59,994 bases of DNA from Coriobacteriaceae bacterium (lineage in GTDB: Bacteria; Actinomycetota; Coriobacteriia; Coriobacteriales; Coriobacteriaceae), in NCBI GenBank assembly GCA_902363875.1, contig CABJBO010000010.1, positions 1-59,994 on the forward strand, in the 5' to 3' direction. The position numbers and the translations under genes were made by a program. The notes below the pieces were generated by a model. That model made no database searches, was not told where the DNA came from, and saw nothing but the letters and a program-made list of their open reading frames with translations. Shown one piece after another: positions 8,222 to 14,376 of this stretch; the first letter of the stretch is position 1, and the number at the start of each line of letters is the position of its first letter.

Positions 8222-8470
8222 CTAGCCCCTTCTGGGCGAGCCGACGATGCTGTTCCGCTCGACCCATGCGACGAGCTCGTCGTGCAGCACGATGCCGTCG
8301 CGAGTCTTGCCGCCGATGTAGCGGATCGGGAACGGGTCGTCGGGGTCCTTGGCGAGCCGGTACATGGCGTCGCGGCTGATGCGCAGCATCGCGCACGCCT
8401 CGTCGGCGCCGAATATCGCGTTGGTCGATGCGATGAGCCTCACCTGGCTCCTGCTAATGCTCTTGGTCAT
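8222..8470 (-). CDS. Small AlpA/MerR-type HTH DNA-binding protein
   Basis: An 82-residue protein with a single HTH of the AlpA/excisionase type: an Ala-Asp-Glu-Ala-Cys-Ala-Met-Leu helix, then SRDAMYRLAKDPDDPFP and a basic wing. Proteins of this size act as excisionases or as repressors of integrative elements. It lies 5 bases upstream of the initiator gene and is probably co-transcribed with it. A second HTH protein of the same broad class precedes it, so one may direct excision and the other regulation. Which is which cannot be told from sequence. Confidence 0.7.
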   Translation of the reverse strand: MTKSISRSQVRLIASTNAIFGADEACAMLRISRDAMYRLAKDPDDPFPIRYIGGKTRDGIVLHDELVAWVERNSIVGSPRRG

Positions 8471-8548
8471 GGTCGTCCTCGAGCTCCTTTCGTCTCGAGG
8501 CTCCCTCGCGTGCCCGGCCGCGGGCGGCTCCCGGGGCGGTCGCCGCCG

Positions 8549-8767
8549 TCATTTCCTGCCGCTCCTCGACTCGATGTAGGCGTCCACTGACGCCCTCGAC
8601 ACCAGGAGCTTCCTTCCGAGCCTGTACGAGTCGATCTCTCCCGACCAGACGAGGTCGTATGCCTTGCTCCGGCTCGCCCCCATGTACTCCTGCATCTCGA
8701 TCACCGTCATCCATTCGTCCCGATCTTGGCTTCCCTCGGGCGCGGCGCATTCGGCTGTGCGTGCCAT
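8549..8767 (-). CDS. Excisionase-family HTH protein
   Basis: A 72-residue protein counted from the ATG at 8767, which is preceded by the ribosome site GGAGGAACC; a longer frame to 8812 lacks one. Residues 20-70 show the HTH_17/excisionase pattern, with EMQEYMGASRSKAYDLV followed by YRLGRKLLVSRASVDAYI. It is the first gene of the leftward module and sits about 75 bases downstream of a promoter-like -10 and the tandem operator copy 2. In such elements a protein of this kind binds the attachment site or regulates early genes. No integrase of this module is in view. Confidence 0.75.
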   Translation of the reverse strand: MARTAECAAPEGSQDRDEWMTVIEMQEYMGASRSKAYDLVWSGEIDSYRLGRKLLVSRASVDAYIESRSGRK

Positions 8768-8842
8768 GGTTCCTCCAATCTTCCCGTGCGGCACCGCGCG
8801 AGGACACCGCACGACACCGTGTGCCTTTTCGTCTGCGCGACG

Positions 8843-8910
8843 ATTGAACCGCCTGATGTCGATTGGTAAGCACGGCAGGAGCGGAGACGGGTCGAGCTGG
8901 GTCGAGCTGG
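8843..8910 (-). promoter_or_regulatory. Putative promoter with tandem operator, copy 2
   Basis: The tandem repeat GGTCGAGCTGGGTCGAGC lies at 8890-8907 and matches the copy at 6851-6868 exactly. On the minus strand a weak -10, TTCAAT, lies at 8843-8848, again about 40 bases from the repeat. It would serve the excisionase-like gene at 8767. The similarity continues a little to the right (GCCTTCACGAAACGGC here, GCCTCCACGGGAAGCG at copy 1). Confidence 0.45.
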
Positions 8911-8969
8911 TCGTGCCTTCACGAAACGGCTATGAGCCGCGTGCCTTAGCTCGCAGCTATGTCCCTGAA

Positions 8970-8996
8970 AAGTAAAAGGCGCCCATGCGGGCGCCT
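8970..8996 (-). terminator. Rho-independent terminator (leftward)
   Basis: On the minus strand a perfect 7-bp stem GGCGCCC/GGGCGCC with a 4-base loop is followed by TTTTACTTTT. It would stop transcripts coming from the right before they enter the conjugation module. Confidence 0.75.
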
Positions 8997-9412
8997 GCCT
9001 AGTAGCTGGAGTTGTTCGGTTGTGGTCGGAATGCTCGTCTTCCGCGGTGCTGTCGTCCGGGGTCCGGCATCTGTCGTTCGCCTCTTCTGTCGTGTTTGAT
9101 GTTGCGTGTTATGCGAGCGACCTTGCGCGGGCCTGCTGGCCCGTTGCCCCAGGTGCACCCGGATAAATGGTACCCATCCGTTGGGACATGGACATCGCGG
9201 GAGGGCTGTTTGGGCAAGCTAGGATGGATGAGCGGCGGGGTTCTAAATGCAATAATTCGAGCTAAAGGGCCTTGTACTCTCTTTTGTAAAACGCGAGGGC
9301 GCAATAAACTCGACGATCCCCCTGAACCTTTTCTGAACGAATCAGCTCTTAGGCGGTATGACGCGACACGCATCGGTAGTGCTCGGACTGGGTTAGTCAT
9401 CGAGTGGGTATA

Positions 9413-9424
9413 GAACATACGTTC
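9413..9424. promoter_or_regulatory. LexA-like SOS box
   Basis: GAACATACGTTC matches the GAAC-N4-GTTC core used by LexA in Gram-positive and actinobacterial genomes. It is flanked by A/T-rich promoter-like sequence (TATAACGTTATA on the right). No clear gene begins nearby on either strand, so its target is unknown. Confidence 0.4.
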
Positions 9425-9448
9425 TGTATAACGTTATAGCACCAGGTG

Positions 9449-9480
9449 GCAGGCGTAGTTTCAATCGAAGCTACGCCTGC
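9449..9480 (-). terminator. Hairpin downstream of yjdF
   Basis: The arms GCAGGCGTAG and CTACGCCTGC pair perfectly (10 bp), with further pairing in the 12-base centre. It begins about 26 bases beyond the yjdF stop. No strong U-run follows on the minus strand, so it may be a weak terminator or an RNA-stabilising hairpin. Confidence 0.5.
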
Positions 9481-9505
9481 TGCTATATATGGGTTGATGG
9501 TGGTA

Positions 9506-9925
9506 TCAATGACCGCGATGCTTCTGTTTGCGCTTCAGTTTTCGCTGCTCGAAGCGCGCCTCCGCCTCATCCGCGCGACGCTGGCTTCTTGCTTGAGCCG
9601 ATTCCCGCTTCATCGTCTCCCGCTGATTCGCGAGCGCCTGCTGCGCCTTGGTGCTCATCGCCGGCTGCTTAAGTGCTTTCGCCGCCTCGCGGGCGCGTCG
9701 CTTGGGGTTCTTCGCGGGCTTGCTCGCCTCGGTCGAATCGTGACCGAAGAACGAGAGCTTCGCCCATTTGTTGACAACGAATCGCAGGATCTCCTCATTG
9801 GACGGTTCTGCGCCGAAGACGATGCGGGCGGCGCCGTATCTGCCGTCCTCGACATGCTCCGCCAGCCCGACCCAGAATTGGCCGTCGTGATATACGGTCA
9901 GGGTGGATGACACGCTGATCTGCAT
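9506..9925 (-). CDS. yjdF: YjdF family protein (DUF2992)
   Basis: A 139-residue protein beginning MQISVSSTLTVYHDGQFWVG, the hallmark start of the YjdF/DUF2992 family. A conserved small beta-rich domain covers residues 1-60 and is followed by a long, very basic helical tail rich in Lys, Arg, Gln and Ala, as usual in the family. The start at 9925 has AAGGAGG nearby; the frame is open further upstream, but that part is the RNA leader. The biochemical role of YjdF is not established. In several bacteria it is controlled by an azaaromatic-sensing riboswitch and may deal with aromatic or toxic compounds. It appears to be cargo between the conjugation module and the Abi gene. Confidence 0.85.
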   Translation of the reverse strand: MQISVSSTLTVYHDGQFWVGLAEHVEDGRYGAARIVFGAEPSNEEILRFVVNKWAKLSFFGHDSTEASKPAKNPKRRAREAAKALKQPAMSTKAQQALANQRETMKRESAQARSQRRADEAEARFEQRKLKRKQKHRGH

Positions 9926-9934
9926 GGCTGGTTC

Positions 9935-10048
9935 CTCCTTTATGTAGATGACCATGCAGAGAAGGGACAACCAAGGAGGCAGGTTACTGATGCGGACTCC
10001 CGCACGCCCACGACTACCCGACGGGGACTGTGTTTTCATCTCTGATGG
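9935..10048 (-). ncRNA. Candidate yjdF (azaaromatic) riboswitch leader
   Basis: Between a good -10 (TACAAT, minus strand, 10053-10058) and the yjdF start is a leader of about 120 bases. It is GC-rich and has several potential stems, for example the CGTGCGGGAGTCCGCA segment, where TGCGG pairs with CCGCA. Leaders of this length directly upstream of yjdF commonly carry the yjdF riboswitch motif. I base the call on position, promoter and visible pairing; the consensus was not checked by a covariance search. Confidence 0.5.
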
Positions 10049-10052
10049 TTGG

Positions 10053-10130
10053 ATTGTAGCACGTGCGGATTCACGATGTTGATTGCCGGCGCCTAGACGG
10101 AGATGAAGGCGGTTCGATCTAGGTCAAGCC
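10053..10130 (-). promoter_or_regulatory. Promoter of yjdF with tandem operator, copy 3
   Basis: On the minus strand TACAAT at 10053-10058 is a good -10. About 53 bases upstream, 10111-10130 reads GGTTCGATCTAGGTCAAGCC, a diverged form of the tandem repeat at 6851 and 8890. The sequence to its right also resembles that beyond copy 2, including CATGAAGCGGC and the following hairpin. Confidence 0.4.
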
Positions 10131-10162
10131 GGTCGCTCATTCATGAAGCGGCCGATTCCCTG

Positions 10163-10189
10163 AAAATAAAAGGCGCCCACGAGGACACC
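10163..10189 (-). terminator. Rho-independent terminator after the Abi/ncRNA unit
   Basis: On the minus strand the stem GGTGTCC/GGGCGCC (7 bp with two G-U pairs, loop TCGT) is followed by TTTTATTTTC. It resembles the terminator at 8970-8996 in sequence, so the two are probably related copies. It would end the abi transcript after the two RNA units. Confidence 0.7.
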
Positions 10190-10230
10190 TACAGGCTATC
10201 TTCGAACTACTTGGTTTGGGGCAGACGGAG

Positions 10231-10284
10231 GAAAAAATAGGGCAGAATCGCTCTCACGATCCCGCCCCGCAAACCCGAGGGTTT
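10231..10284 (-). ncRNA. abiF-like structured RNA, second unit
   Basis: On the minus strand the unit consists of a small hairpin AAACCC-TC-GGGTTT, then a long stem pairing GGGGCGGGATCG with CGATTCTGCCCT around a 6-base loop, then ATTTTTT. The same architecture appears in the unit at 10363-10417. The stems differ in sequence but keep pairing, which indicates a real RNA. A structured RNA near Abi_2/AbiF genes is known as the abiF motif. The match is by architecture and context. Confidence 0.6.
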
Positions 10285-10362
10285 CTAACTGGCTCCATTA
10301 TTCCGGGCTTCTCAGTTCTGTCATTGACCCAGGTATCACCCGTCTCCTATAGCGAGTGAATA

Positions 10363-10417
10363 TAAAAATAGGGCAGAGTCGCTTGCGCAAGTCCGCCCCT
10401 AAAACCGTGAAGGTTTT
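10363..10417 (-). ncRNA. abiF-like structured RNA, first unit
   Basis: It starts 13 bases after the abi stop. On the minus strand: small hairpin AAAACC-TTCAC-GGTTTT, then a stem pairing AGGGGCGGA with TCTGCCCT (one bulge) around an inner CTTGCGCAAG hairpin, then TATTTTT. Together with the unit at 10231-10284 it forms a tandem pair separated by about 78 bases. It may be a guard or antitoxin RNA for the HEPN protein, or an ordered pair of terminators. Confidence 0.6.
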
Positions 10418-10429
10418 GCTATCTGCACG

Positions 10430-11392
10430 CTATTTTACCAACCCGAGCGATTCTGTCAACCTGCGAAGGAACTCGAGCGCGGAGCGAGCTGCGGCGTCGG
10501 GCCCCTTGTCGGGCAGCGCCTCGGTTTCGCCGTCGGCCCTGGCGAACATCTCGGCGAGCTCGGATGCGGCGCGCGAGCGCGAGGAGCCCTCGGGTACCAA
10601 GCCGGAGTGCGCCACGAGCACGGTCGCGACCTCCTGCATGGCCGTATTCCCCATCCACTTCCTCCTGGTCGCCTTGGGAATTCCCACGGCGGCGACCCTT
10701 CGGGAGACGCCGCTGGACGCCGAGCCCCGGGCGGCGCCCCTCTCGGCGAAGCAGTTGATCAGGCACGAGCCGTGCGCGGCGCAGTTGCGGACGGACTTCA
10801 CGCGCTTGAGGTCGTAGTGGGAGGCCTCGAGGCGCCTGTCGCCCCATCGCCTGGCGCAGAAGCGCACGAAGTCGATGAGGGTGCCGAACGAGGTGAGCTC
10901 AAGGAAGGCCCAGGCAGGCATGTCGCCGGAGTACTTCGCGTAGAGGCTCGAGCTGTAGGGGCTGCGGCCGCTCATCTTGAGCTCGCGCAGGCGGTACTCC
11001 CTGTTTGCAGTGGTAAGCGATGCCATGTAGTCGGCCACGATGGCGTAGCCGTCCTCTCCGCGGTCCTCCATCTCGCGAAGCAGTGTCACCTTCTGGAAAT
11101 GCTCGATGTCGAGCGTCATGCCGAGCAGGGCGTGGCGCAGCTCCTGGTCGAGCGCCGCGAGCAGGCGCAGCTGGCCGAAGTCGAGGTCTACGTAGCGGCC
11201 GTCGCGCGGGCCTCCCTCGTATTTCGAGAAGAGTTTGCGGTAGGATGCGAGCTTGAAGAAGTTGCACTTGTCGCGCAGGTAGTCCGCGGCCTCTTCCTCG
11301 GAACACAGCTCGAAGGCTACGCCCTTCTGCTTGAGGTGCTCTATCTGCTGCTCGATCGTGAGGATCGGCTTCCTATCGTGGGGTTCGGCCAT
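10430..11392 (-). CDS. Abi_2/AbiF-type HEPN abortive infection protein
   Basis: A 320-residue protein with the Abi_2 layout. The N-terminus has LTIEQQIEHLKQKG and the middle holds YRKLFSKYEGG and DLDFGQLRLLAALDQELR. Near residue 215 the sequence SVRNCAAHGSCL contains the R-x4-H motif of a HEPN ribonuclease. Such proteins stop phage growth by cleaving RNA and are kept in check until infection. The ATG at 11392 is preceded by AGGAGAAC. The C-terminal 100 residues are longer and more polar than in short family members. It stands alone, with two structured RNA units directly downstream. It is probably defence cargo of the mobile region. Confidence 0.85.
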   Translation of the reverse strand: MAEPHDRKPILTIEQQIEHLKQKGVAFELCSEEEAADYLRDKCNFFKLASYRKLFSKYEGGPRDGRYVDLDFGQLRLLAALDQELRHALLGMTLDIEHFQKVTLLREMEDRGEDGYAIVADYMASLTTANREYRLRELKMSGRSPYSSSLYAKYSGDMPAWAFLELTSFGTLIDFVRFCARRWGDRRLEASHYDLKRVKSVRNCAAHGSCLINCFAERGAARGSASSGVSRRVAAVGIPKATRRKWMGNTAMQEVATVLVAHSGLVPEGSSRSRAASELAEMFARADGETEALPDKGPDAAARSALEFLRRLTESLGLVK

Positions 11393-11464
11393 GCTCGTTC
11401 TCCTGTCATAAAAAGTATTGCCTATTTTACCAGCATGTCCTCGACATTCGGTGGAAGCCTCATC

Positions 11465-11495
11465 GTCGACTCATGGGCAAGCCGCCCGATACGAC
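11465..11495. repeat. 31-bp direct repeat, left copy
   Basis: The segment beginning GTCGACTCATGGGCAAGCC reappears at 19589-19619 as GTCAACTCATGGGCAAGCC, with four mismatches over 31 bases. The two copies bracket the abiE remnants and the restriction system. Confidence 0.6.
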
Positions 11496-11870
11496 TCCCT
11501 TTCCCTGTCAGTAGTGCAGTCGCCTGACCTGCGGCTTTGGAATCTCGTTGGAAGCCGCTCGCGACCAATCATTTGCAGTTGTTGCGAGTGGCTTGCGCGT
11601 GATGCTGCGGTTGAGTTTCAGAAACGGGCGATTCCGCCCAATTGGGCACCCGAATCACGGTCGGAAGCTCCTTTGGGACAAAAACAAAAACTCAATGCCC
11701 TGAGTTTGAAAAAAGTTTTTGAGGTTGTCCCAACTTTTGTCCCCGAAGCCGACGAAACGCGACATCGCGTCATTCGGCGGCACGCGTTCCGTGTCGATGC
11801 CGAAAACTGGGTGCAACTGGAATGACGGGACGGCAGAACCGAAGCCACCAGCGAAATAGTGGGAATAACA

Positions 11871-11905
11871 GCCCTCGAACCCTTTGGTTCGAGGGCTTTC
11901 TTTTT
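11871..11905 (+). terminator. Strong rho-independent terminator
   Basis: Perfect 11-bp stem GCCCTCGAACC/GGTTCGAGGGC with loop CTTT, followed by TTTCTTTTT on the plus strand. No plus-strand gene is recognised upstream, so it may be what is left of a lost gene or serve an unrecognised RNA. Confidence 0.8.
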
Positions 11906-11930
11906 GCATCTCTACCTGGGAAAACGACCC

Positions 11931-12011
11931 AATTATTCCCGTGTGTCCCTACTGGGCGGTACAACGGAGTACTCGGCGGTACGGGAATAATTAGGCCCTG
12001 CGGGAATAATT
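11931..12011. repeat. Inverted and direct CGGGAATAATT repeats
   Basis: AATTATTCCCG at 11931-11941 is the reverse complement of CGGGAATAATT at 11982-11992 and 12001-12011. Between them CGGTAC occurs twice (in GGGCGGTAC and CGGCGGTAC). They could be operator sites or the ends of a small element. Confidence 0.6.
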
Positions 12012-12200
12012 CACAATTCGGGTCCCCCGAAGGCCGATTTCGAGCGGATGAAACTGACTTGAAACTGCGAGGCGGATTCAAGCCCTCTTCAATTGCATTC
12101 GCCCAGGTCAACAAATGGGAATAAAGAAATGCGAAAATCGGTTTCCGCAGTTTCAGTGACCCCGAATGCCGCCGAATAACGCCGTGTATTCTGAGCGTAT

Positions 12201-12237
12201 TGCTTGCATTGTTGCATTATTTTCCACAATGCAAGCA
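12201..12237. promoter_or_regulatory. Inverted repeat upstream of abiE remnant
   Basis: TGCTTGCATTGT (12201-12212) and ACAATGCAAGCA (12226-12237) form a perfect 12-bp inverted repeat just before the abiEi remnant. AbiEi antitoxins bind inverted repeats in their own promoter, so this is probably the old operator. Confidence 0.55.
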
Positions 12238-12848
12238 TGGAATAAATCGAAGTCATACGAGCCACCAACGACATCGCCTCTTCCCAAAGGGGGCTCTTCA
12301 CATCTGTGCAGGCGAAGGTGCTCGGCGTCGAGCGGTACGCGCTCTCGAGGCGGGAAGGGCTCGGCAACATAGAGAGGCTCGCGAAGGGCGTCTACCGCAT
12401 GGGCGGCTCGCCGAGCACGCGGGAGGAGGACGTCCTCGCGGCCTGACTGTCGATCGACCCGGGGAGGCGCCCCGTCGCCATGGGGGCGACGGCTGCATGG
12501 CTCTACGGCATCGGCGAGGTCAGCCCCTCGCCCTACGAGTTCTGCACGCCCGAGAGAAAGCAGACTAAGCGCCCGAACCTGATTCATCAGGAAGCGCCGC
12601 CTCGACCCGAAGGACGTGGCGATCGTCTCGGACATCCCGGCGACGAGGCCCTGGCTCACGGTGGTGGACCTGATAGACTCCGGGGAGGAACTGAGCCTGG
12701 TCGCGAACGTGCTCGCGGACGCGCTCGAAAGGGGCCTCGTCGAAGACGAGGGCGCGCTGAGGGAGAAAATCGACGCCGGGGGGCAAAAGCCGGGATGTCG
12801 GCGGGGGCCAGCCTGTACGATTCGTTAGCTAGGAGGCGGGAAGAATGA
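12238..12848 (+). pseudogene. abiEi antitoxin pseudogene
   Basis: Pieces of an AbiEi-type antitoxin (winged helix plus C-terminal domain) are spread over two frames. They include LFTSVQAKVLGVERYALSRR, then KGVYRMGG, AMGATAAWLYGIGEVSP, then in another frame TVVDLIDSGEELS, and finally a return to the first frame near SLYDSLARRREE. There is an in-frame TGA at 12444-12446 where a Trp is expected, at least two frameshifts, and no intact start. The end overlaps the AbiEii start by four bases (ATGA), the usual coupling. Type IV toxin-antitoxin systems of this kind give phage resistance and stabilise mobile DNA; this copy is dead. Confidence 0.75.
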
Positions 12849-13067
12849 CGTACGAGAACGGCGGTCAGCTCGACAGGGCCCTGAAGAGGGCCGTTCGCGA
12901 CAGGGGCGGTGACCCCGGGGACGGCTGTCGTCGGGCTTTGCGCGACCGGTTCCTGCGCAGGGTGTTCAGCAACCCCGACGGCCGGTTTATCCTCAAGGGC
13001 GGAAGCGGGCTGCTCGCGCGCATCCCCGACGGCCGCGTCACGCGCGACATCGACTTCGCGACGGCAT
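12845..13067 (+). pseudogene. abiEii nucleotidyltransferase toxin, 5' fragment
   Basis: Starts with ATG at 12845 behind AGGAGGCGGGAAG. It encodes about 74 residues with the AbiEii nucleotidyltransferase motif FILKGGSGLL and the metal-binding RDIDF (residues about 48-70). The frame then runs into a 116-bp inverted-repeat element and a transposase remnant. The catalytic Asp residues are present but the rest of the domain is missing, so no active toxin can be made. Confidence 0.8.
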
Positions 13068-13183
13068 CTGTGTTTGATAGCGTTCAATTTACGGGTTGGG
13101 GCTGCGGTGGAAATCCTGGACCAAAAGAGGACCGGGATTTCCACCGCAGCCCCAACCCGAAAATCAGGCTTGACTAAACACAG
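13068..13183. mobile_element. MITE-like inverted-repeat element in abiEii
   Basis: A 116-bp element whose ends are CTGTGTTT and its complement AAACACAG. The inner arms at 13092-13116 and 13135-13159 are perfect complements over 25 bp and hold the core GGGTTGGGGCTGCGG. There is no coding capacity. It sits exactly at the break in abiEii, so it may have moved there or come with the adjacent insertion sequence. Confidence 0.65.
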
Positions 13184-13350
13184 ACGGTCTGCTGCGCGAG
13201 TACTTCCCGAAGGGGACCGGCTTCTCTGCGGTCTCGGACGAGGAGGTCGAGCGGGTGTACGATGCCATCAACCGCAGGCCCCACAAGCGCCTGGGGTTCA
13301 GGACGCCCTACGAGGTCCACTACTCAGGGGTGTTGCAGTTGCTCTGAGAA
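13184..13350 (+). mobile_element. IS30-family transposase C-terminal remnant
   Basis: The frame ending with TGA at 13345-13347 encodes the typical IS30 transposase tail: LLREYFPKGTGFSAVSDEE, NRRPHKRLGFRTPYEV. The catalytic DDE residues are missing from this piece. The sequence at the end (GTTGCAGTTGCTCTGAGAAT) resembles an IS30 right end. Its insertion probably removed the 3' part of abiEii and the 5' part of the next gene. Confidence 0.75.
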
Positions 13351-13768
13351 TTCAAGCTCGAAAAGGCGCAAGCAAAGGTATCTTGACTACGCTCTAAAGC
13401 GTGGCGTGAAGTCCGGCATCGTTGACGCGCTGAGGCTTCAGGGAATTGCCGCGAGCGAGGTTGATGCAGTTTCTGTTGTGGTTGACGAGCATTCGACTTC
13501 GATCGACGGAAAGTACAACCTGGCAGAATCGGTTGATGAGGAGCTGCGCTGCGGCATGTTCAACCCAACGTGGCAGACCTCCTACCCTCCTGTATTTAGC
13601 GACTGGCTGCCCAAGATTCCAGTCTCCTATGTCGACTCCTCCAAGGTGGCTATGGTGAGGGCGGCTGACGTGACGGCGAACTGGGCATTTATGGCCGAGC
13701 GCGACAAAGAGACATATCCGCGAGCCTACGAGATGCTATCAAAGGCGACGGTCCTCGGGCTTCTGTAG
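13351..13768 (+). pseudogene. DUF3800 protein, C-terminal fragment
   Basis: About 138 residues of the C-terminal part of a DUF3800 protein, with VVVDEHSTSIDGKYNLAES and the conserved VRAADVTANWAF near the end. The N-terminal part, including the expected start and early Asp residues, is absent; the frame joins the IS30 remnant. DUF3800 proteins occur in mobile and defence contexts, but their activity is not settled. Probably not expressed as a functional protein. Confidence 0.7.
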
Positions 13769-13824
13769 CGTTGGACATGTAACTATCTGTCTTTTCAAAA
13801 GCCGTGAAGATCTTGGTGGATGAT

Positions 13825-13839
13825 AAATTGCGATTTGTC
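13825..13839. repeat. Right-boundary repeat of the silent cassette
   Basis: AAATTGCGATTTGTC is repeated exactly at 15476-15490 at the matching place of the active gene. A second shared block, CGAAGTCGGCGAACTC, lies a few bases away in both (13851 and 15502). These encode the common DKSQF and EFADF residues. Confidence 0.8.
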
Positions 13840-14355
13840 CGCCTCGGCAGCGAAGTCGGCGAACTCCTGTTGGAGGGACAACGGGGGAATTGCAATGGGA
13901 ATAGCGGCCAAGTCTGCTGCGCTGATATTTGCCTGATGGACACTTCCCTTCGCTATATTACGAAGGACTCGCTTTCCTTCCTTTGAATTCAGGTAACCAG
14001 ATACATATTCGGCAGAGCTGTGGTCAGCGAACCTTACGCACACGATGTACCCAGCAATAACCATGGTCTCTGACTGATGAAAAACGCAAGTTTTCCCAAC
14101 CTTGTCAATGCTGTTGGTTCGATTAAAAAGCAAATCGCCATAGCGGACGGTAGCATTTTCGAGAGCTTGGCCCTTTAGGGTGATTCGCTTTGTATCGGTT
14201 AGGTCAAGGATGCCGTCGTCGGTGATATTGTTCATTCGGATGTAGACATAATCGCCATCGGCGCCGGCTTTTGCTGAAGTGCCGTAGTGCATTTCTATGC
14301 TGTAGTTGCCAATTGTTTCGATTGGCCATGATGCGTGCGTCTTGGTTCTAAACAT

Positions 14356-14376
14356 CTCGACAAACCGTGATTTGAC
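14356..14376. repeat. Left-boundary repeat (candidate recombination site 1)
   Basis: ACAAACCGTGATTTGAC (14360-14376) is identical to 16029-16045 in the active restriction gene, and the flanking CTC is also shared. The core has short inverted arms, CAAA and TTTG, around a 6-bp centre CCGTGA, the shape of a tyrosine-recombinase crossover site. It directly abuts the recombinase stop codon. Confidence 0.7.

Larger units (their letters stand above)
8997..9505. other. Region without a convincing gene; LexA-like box and hairpin
   Basis: Frames on both strands here have Arg/Pro/Gly-rich translations with no recognisable domain or ribosome site, so I call no gene. Two features stand out: the dyad GAACATACGTTC (9413-9424) and a long hairpin at 9449-9480 downstream of yjdF. 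The region may hold a transfer origin or a decayed gene, but nothing specific supports either. Confidence 0.4.
11400..12200. other. Region without a supported gene
   Basis: Open frames on both strands give incoherent, Pro/Ser/Arg-rich translations and no ribosome sites. The stretch contains a strong rightward terminator (11871-11905), a set of CGGGAATAATT repeats (11931-12011) and a short repeat shared with 19589. It looks like remnant or repeat DNA between modules. Confidence 0.5.
13795..14376 (-). other. Silent type I-like specificity (TRD) cassette
   Basis: The minus-strand frame has no independent start with a ribosome site. It begins directly after the recombinase stop with VKSRFVEMF, nearly the same as SVKSRFVEVF inside the restriction enzyme (near residue 1072). 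It ends with LQQEFADFAAEADKSQF, the counterpart of LQQEFADFVAQVDKSQF at that enzyme's C-terminus. The 170 residues between are a different target-recognition domain. So it is a spare DNA-recognition module bounded by sequences shared with the active gene, in the same orientation. It is expected to be silent until recombined into the active gene. Confidence 0.75.

Noticed and set aside
8999..9418. Genes on either strand between the excisionase-like gene and yjdF
   Set aside because: Both frames give low-complexity Arg/Pro/Gly-rich translations with no ribosome site or family pattern. A tRNA-like fold was looked for and not found.
11418..12124. Several frames of 75-135 codons on both strands
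   Set aside because: The translations are incoherent and cross a strong terminator and repeat clusters. The stretch is better read as remnant DNA.
12238..13067. Functional AbiE toxin-antitoxin system
   Set aside because: abiEi has a stop and frameshifts, and abiEii is truncated after about 74 residues by mobile DNA.
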